This document shows, piece after piece, positions 59,275 through 62,846 of a stretch of DNA of 62,846 bases. This stretch comes from Cyclobacteriaceae bacterium. Lineage in GTDB: Bacteria > Bacteroidota > Bacteroidia > Cytophagales > Cyclobacteriaceae. The notes below the pieces were generated by a model. The model was given only the letters and a program-made list of their open reading frames with translations, was not told where the DNA came from and made no database searches. Position 1 is the stretch's first letter. Every line of letters starts with the position of its first letter. Both the position numbers and the translations under genes were made by a program. The stretch covers positions 1 to 62,846 of the forward strand of contig JAGQYK010000008.1 of NCBI GenBank assembly GCA_020436125.1, read 5' to 3'.

Positions 59275-61719
59275 ATGATTTTCAATTTCTTCCGCACCGC
59301 CTGGCGCAATATCCTCAAACATAAGACGTATGCCCTGATCAATTTTATTGGTCTTACCTGTGGTCTTACCCTATCGCTTCTAATTTTTACCTATACAAGG
59401 GAGGAGATGCGTTACGATACTTTTCATGAGAAGTTGGATCGTATGTACCGTATCAAGTACACAGCTCCCAATGACCTATTGCTGGCCAGTAGTCCACCTC
59501 CGATAGCCCCTCGTATGAAAGAGTTTTTTCCTGAGGTAGAGGAGACCGCCAGGGTATATGGACGCAATATTAGTATCTCATTACCTAAGGGTAACGATGT
59601 GATTGACTCGTTTGAAGAACGAAATGTTTTTTTTGCTGATTCTTCCATTACCGACATTTGGTCTCTTGACTTTATCGCTGGGGATGCGGAGCGCGCACTT
59701 AAAGAACCTTTTACAGTAATATTAACCGATGAGTCGGCAAAGAAATACTTTGGGGATAGTAATGCGTTAGGAGAAACGTTGATTTTTAGTGGGGATAAAT
59801 TATTTAAAGTAAGTGGCGTTGTTAAAAAGTTTCCGACAAGTTCTCATATACAATTCAACATGCTGGTTCCATATGATAACATGTTTGATTTGGAATCACC
59901 GGAAGCTTCTCAGCGGCTAAGAAACAATCTGGATGTTAATTTTATCATTAGCCACTCGTATACTTATGTTTTGTTGAAAGAAGGCACAGATTCCAAAACG
60001 GTAGATGCCAGGTTTGACGACTTTTTAAAAAAGTATGCTTTGCCTCAATTACAAAGGGGCCAGGTGTTTGAATTATTTCCTGTTGCAGATATCCATCTTC
60101 AATCGGATATGTTGGCAGAACCTGGAACGGTAAACTCTTATACAACACTGTATATCTTTGGTGGTGTAGGGTTGCTGACATTGTTGATTGCCTGTATCAA
60201 CTACATCAATTTGGCTACCGCACAATCTTTTGCCAGAATGAAGGAGATAGGAATTAGGAAAATATTGGGTTCTGCAAGAAGTCAATTGATTGTCCAGTTT
60301 TTGTTGGAGAGTTTTCTTTTCTGTCTGGTGGCCTTTGCACTTTCATTAGGGGGATTGTATTCCACGCTGCCTCTTCTTAATCAACTCACAGGAAGTGAAC
60401 TAACGTTTGCTGGAGTATTGGATGTGCAAACGATTGTAATGGCGATTTCACTTTTGCTTGTAATCACGGTGTTGGCTGGAGGATACCCGTCATTGTTTGC
60501 CACTCGTTTTGATTCTGTCAATTCACTCAAGGGGGGGAGTGGCTTATCGTTGGGTTCGGGTAATTTTTTAAGGAAGGGCCTCGTTGTGTTTCAATTGATT
60601 ATTACATCAGCGTTGATTTCAGGCTCACTTATGATCTTGAAACAATTGAACTACCTGCAAAATCGTCCATTGGGTTTCAATAAAGAGAATGTGCTGGTAG
60701 TGCAACTACAAAGTCAAAACCTGAATTCAATATTTTCGGGGACCGAAGGGAACTTTGTTGAGAGACTGGAATCTTATCGAAAAGAGATTGGCGCTCAATC
60801 TTTTATAAAATCAACAGCCCTGACCACCAGCACCATCGGTTCTGGAATTGTGTTCAGAGGGGTAGTACCGGATGGCTACACGCAGGATGACAATATGTTT
60901 GTTGCCAGCCTGGGTGCCGACTATGATTTTTTTGATACGTATAATGTAGAGCTTCTCGCGGGGAGAATTTTCAGTGAGGAGGTCGGCTCCGATCCGTTGG
61001 AAGGGTTTGTTGTGAATGAAGCTGCTGTCAAAGAATACAATTGGGGGACTCCTGAAGAAGCGCTGGGCAGAACAATTAATCTGGAGGGCAAAGTGGGTAA
61101 GGTAATAGGAGTGGTGCGTGATTTTAACTTTGCAGCCCTCACTACCTCGATTTCTGCATTGGTCATTGATATGCGTGTCAGGTATGGGTTGCTTTCTATT
61201 AAAATGCTCAATGAAAATACCCAGGACAACATCAGTGTGCTGAAGAGTAAATGGAACGAGTTATTTCCCGAGAAGACATTTGAGTTTTTTTTCCTGGATG
61301 ATCAATTGAATAACCAATACCAGAACTATCAAAACTTTGGTACGATCATCACTTATTTCACTTTTGTAGCGGTGCTTATCTCTTGCTTGGGCGTATATGG
61401 GTTGATTCTGTTCGTTGTACAGCGCAAGGTGAAAGAGATAGGCGTTCGCAAGGTATTGGGGTCAACAGTACAGGGTATACTGAAACTGATTTTTATGGAG
61501 TTTACCTGGTTGATATTGATAGCTTTTATAATTGCAGTTCCGTTTTCCTATTACCTCATTTCTCAGTGGTTTGAGAATTTTGTATACCATACTTCAGTGG
61601 ATGTATTCACCTATCTGATGAGTTTAGGAATCGTACTAACTATCGTAGGCTTTACTATTTTCTACAACGCACACAAAGCCGCTTCAGCCAATCCCGTTAA
61701 CTCATTGCGGAGTGAATAA
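59275..61719 (+). CDS. FtsX/MacB-type ABC transporter permease, without adjacent ATPase
   Basis: The 814-residue protein starts MIFNFFRTAWRNILKHKTYALINFIGLTCGLTLSLLIF, the usual opening of Bacteroidota MacB-like permeases. It continues with a periplasmic MacB-PCD domain (DRMYRIKYTAPND, ILTDESAKKYFGDSNALGETL), FtsX helices (GVGLLTLLIACINYINLATA then RMKEIGIRKILGSARS), a second periplasmic domain and a last helical block (ISCLGVYGLILFVVQRKVKEIGVRKVLGST). It probably partners a MacB-type ATPase encoded elsewhere. It is a paralogue of 14731-16998 and ends 4 bases from the convergent M48 protease gene. Confidence 0.9.
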   Translation: MIFNFFRTAWRNILKHKTYALINFIGLTCGLTLSLLIFTYTREEMRYDTFHEKLDRMYRIKYTAPNDLLLASSPPPIAPRMKEFFPEVEETARVYGRNISISLPKGNDVIDSFEERNVFFADSSITDIWSLDFIAGDAERALKEPFTVILTDESAKKYFGDSNALGETLIFSGDKLFKVSGVVKKFPTSSHIQFNMLVPYDNMFDLESPEASQRLRNNLDVNFIISHSYTYVLLKEGTDSKTVDARFDDFLKKYALPQLQRGQVFELFPVADIHLQSDMLAEPGTVNSYTTLYIFGGVGLLTLLIACINYINLATAQSFARMKEIGIRKILGSARSQLIVQFLLESFLFCLVAFALSLGGLYSTLPLLNQLTGSELTFAGVLDVQTIVMAISLLLVITVLAGGYPSLFATRFDSVNSLKGGSGLSLGSGNFLRKGLVVFQLIITSALISGSLMILKQLNYLQNRPLGFNKENVLVVQLQSQNLNSIFSGTEGNFVERLESYRKEIGAQSFIKSTALTTSTIGSGIVFRGVVPDGYTQDDNMFVASLGADYDFFDTYNVELLAGRIFSEEVGSDPLEGFVVNEAAVKEYNWGTPEEALGRTINLEGKVGKVIGVVRDFNFAALTTSISALVIDMRVRYGLLSIKMLNENTQDNISVLKSKWNELFPEKTFEFFFLDDQLNNQYQNYQNFGTIITYFTFVAVLISCLGVYGLILFVVQRKVKEIGVRKVLGSTVQGILKLIFMEFTWLILIAFIIAVPFSYYLISQWFENFVYHTSVDVFTYLMSLGIVLTIVGFTIFYNAHKAASANPVNSLRSE

Positions 61720-61723
61720 TGTA

Positions 61724-62846
61724 TTACTTATTTAAGTTTTCAGCTTTCCATTTCATGGCAGTATGCACGCGAGTACGTCCACTGGGATGGTCAAAAAAGA
61801 TAATCTCTTCCCAGTAGCCTGGGCTGATTTTACGGTACTCAGAAAGCTTCATAGCGACAGAGGCAAATCCATCGGGTTCGCGAGCTGCATTCAATCCAAA
61901 CACGTCTGCTTCCATCTCTGCACTTCTGATTACACTATTTAAAAATGGCGTGGCAAGGAACAGGTAAATCGAAAATAAGGCAACAAACAAAGGAAACCCG
62001 GCTACATCGGAGATGTCCTTAATATTCCATTTGTCACCCCACTTGTCTATTGCTTTTTGGAAGGACCAATTCACAAAAGCAAACCCAATGATGAGGATCA
62101 GACTGAAATAGATGAGGTCTTCAGGGCCATGGTTCAATACATAGTGACCGAGTTCATGCCCCATTACAGCCTTCACTTCTTCTGGTGTACATCGATTGAG
62201 TAAGTTGTCATTGAGTGAAATGCGTATGGTGCTACCAATACCACTCACGTTGGCGCTTATTCGATCACTTTGTTTAGAAGCATCAAATTGATAGACATTA
62301 TCTGCAGGCACGCTATTGGCTCTGGCCATCGATAAGATTTCATTTCTTATCGATCCTTCTTGCAATGGCTTATACTCATTGAAGAGTGGGCTAATAAAAA
62401 CAGGAGCAATAAATAACATCAAGACGAGGAAACAGAAAGTAATAAATCCACCCCATAGCCACCACTTCTCTTTGACTTTGCGCATAGCCATATATAGTAC
62501 AACCATAAGAAGGCTTCCAAAAATCATCATGAGTACCAACCCCATTAGTTCTTCACCCATCCATGCGCTAAAAGTGAGGTTGGAAAGATCGTATTGGTGT
62601 TCACGGTAAAAATTCTCGTAATAGTTGAGAGGAAAGGAGAGAACGTACGCAACTGCAAAATAGAGGAGTAGGTAGACTGCGTTTCTTAGGTTTGTGTTTT
62701 TAACTTTTGAAGCAATGTCATTTATTTTATTTGATATGCCTTTAGATAAAAAGAGCCATGCCACTACTAGGCCGTAAAGAAGTCCCCAAAGGGTAAGCCA
62801 ATAGCCTCCTTCAAAGTAGGAATCTGATTTTTCTTTTTGTTCTGGA
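61724..62846 (-). CDS. Ste24/CAAX-type M48 metalloprotease (N-terminus cut off by window edge)
   Basis: The frame has no stop from 61724 to base 62846, so the N-terminus lies outside; a GTG at 62764 is internal, and the preceding codons (FEGGYWLTLWGLLYGL) continue the typical Ste24 membrane segment. The M48 zinc motif is VMGHELGHYVLNH, with the downstream Glu in AEMEADVFGLNAA. Several helices flank it (MGLVLMMIFGSLLMVVLY, WLWGGFITFCFLVLMLF). Ste24-like bacterial proteases cut membrane-associated substrates. About 374 residues are present here. Confidence 0.92.
   Translation of the reverse strand, partial: PEQKEKSDSYFEGGYWLTLWGLLYGLVVAWLFLSKGISNKINDIASKVKNTNLRNAVYLLLYFAVAYVLSFPLNYYENFYREHQYDLSNLTFSAWMGEELMGLVLMMIFGSLLMVVLYMAMRKVKEKWWLWGGFITFCFLVLMLFIAPVFISPLFNEYKPLQEGSIRNEILSMARANSVPADNVYQFDASKQSDRISANVSGIGSTIRISLNDNLLNRCTPEEVKAVMGHELGHYVLNHGPEDLIYFSLILIIGFAFVNWSFQKAIDKWGDKWNIKDISDVAGFPLFVALFSIYLFLATPFLNSVIRSAEMEADVFGLNAAREPDGFASVAMKLSEYRKISPGYWEEIIFFDHPSGRTRVHTAMKWKAENLNK

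Overview
The window reads as chromosomal DNA from a free-living Bacteroidota bacterium, most likely of the Cytophagales type. The signs are a type IX secretion (T9SS) C-terminal sorting region, many secreted proteins and lipoproteins with LxxC-type signals, a Bacteroidota-style promoter (ATTG-N20-TACTTTTG), LytS/LytTR two-component genes, stand-alone MacB/FtsX permeases and an energy-transducing TonB-like protein. The genus cannot be fixed from this sequence. I saw no rRNA, tRNA, CRISPR array, insertion sequence, integrase or phage gene. The DNA looks like ordinary accessory chromosome, not a mobile island.

Layout. 1-3.7 kb: the end-truncated gene of a sortilin-like beta-propeller protein, a frameshifted VOC (glyoxalase-fold) gene and a DbpA-like RNA helicase. 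3.8-7.9 kb: a secreted coiled-coil protein followed by a secreted TPR-CHAT caspase-like protease, meeting a 7-TM protein tail to tail. 7.9-10.1 kb: a marR-GNAT-GNAT operon divergent from a putative outer-membrane protein, with a perfect 13-bp-arm palindrome between them. 10.1-18.6 kb: TonB, a DUF5996-like protein, CbpM/CbpA chaperones, an ECF sigma factor with a membrane partner, an FtsX-type permease and an M19 dipeptidase. 18.7-25.3 kb: a pentapeptide-repeat protein, a membrane protein, the KtrA/KtrB potassium system, an SDR oxidoreductase and a lipoprotein. 25.4-34.6 kb: a secreted sulfatase, three amidohydrolase-family proteins (several with eroded metal sites) and an SMR exporter.

34.8-38.4 kb: an apparent operon of a LiaF-like membrane protein, a small DUF4288-like protein, a LytS-type kinase and a LytTR regulator, then an LPP20-like lipoprotein. 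38.5-40.7 kb: egtB-egtD for ergothioneine. 40.7-45.9 kb: a leftward run of acyl-CoA synthetase, two alpha/beta hydrolases, a secreted DinB-fold protein and DNA polymerase IV. 46-51.6 kb: a full-length paralogue of the first propeller protein and a GH127 lipoprotein. 51.9-59.2 kb: a secreted SUMF1-fold protein lacking the catalytic cysteines, a T9SS-exported protein with five exact 111-residue repeats, a membrane-anchored neutral-ceramidase-like hydrolase, an M29-like lipoprotein that seems to have lost its metal ligands, and a DUF4136 lipoprotein. 59.3-62.8 kb: a second FtsX/MacB permease and an end-truncated Ste24-type M48 protease.

The strongest candidates for undescribed biology are the exported TPR-CHAT protease with its coiled-coil partner (3.8-7.2 kb) and the SUMF1-fold plus repeat-protein pair (51.9-55.9 kb). 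Next come the LiaF-like/DUF4288/LytTR operon and the groups of secreted enzymes whose metal-binding residues are missing. All functional links are inferred from gene order and visible motifs; no database search was possible.
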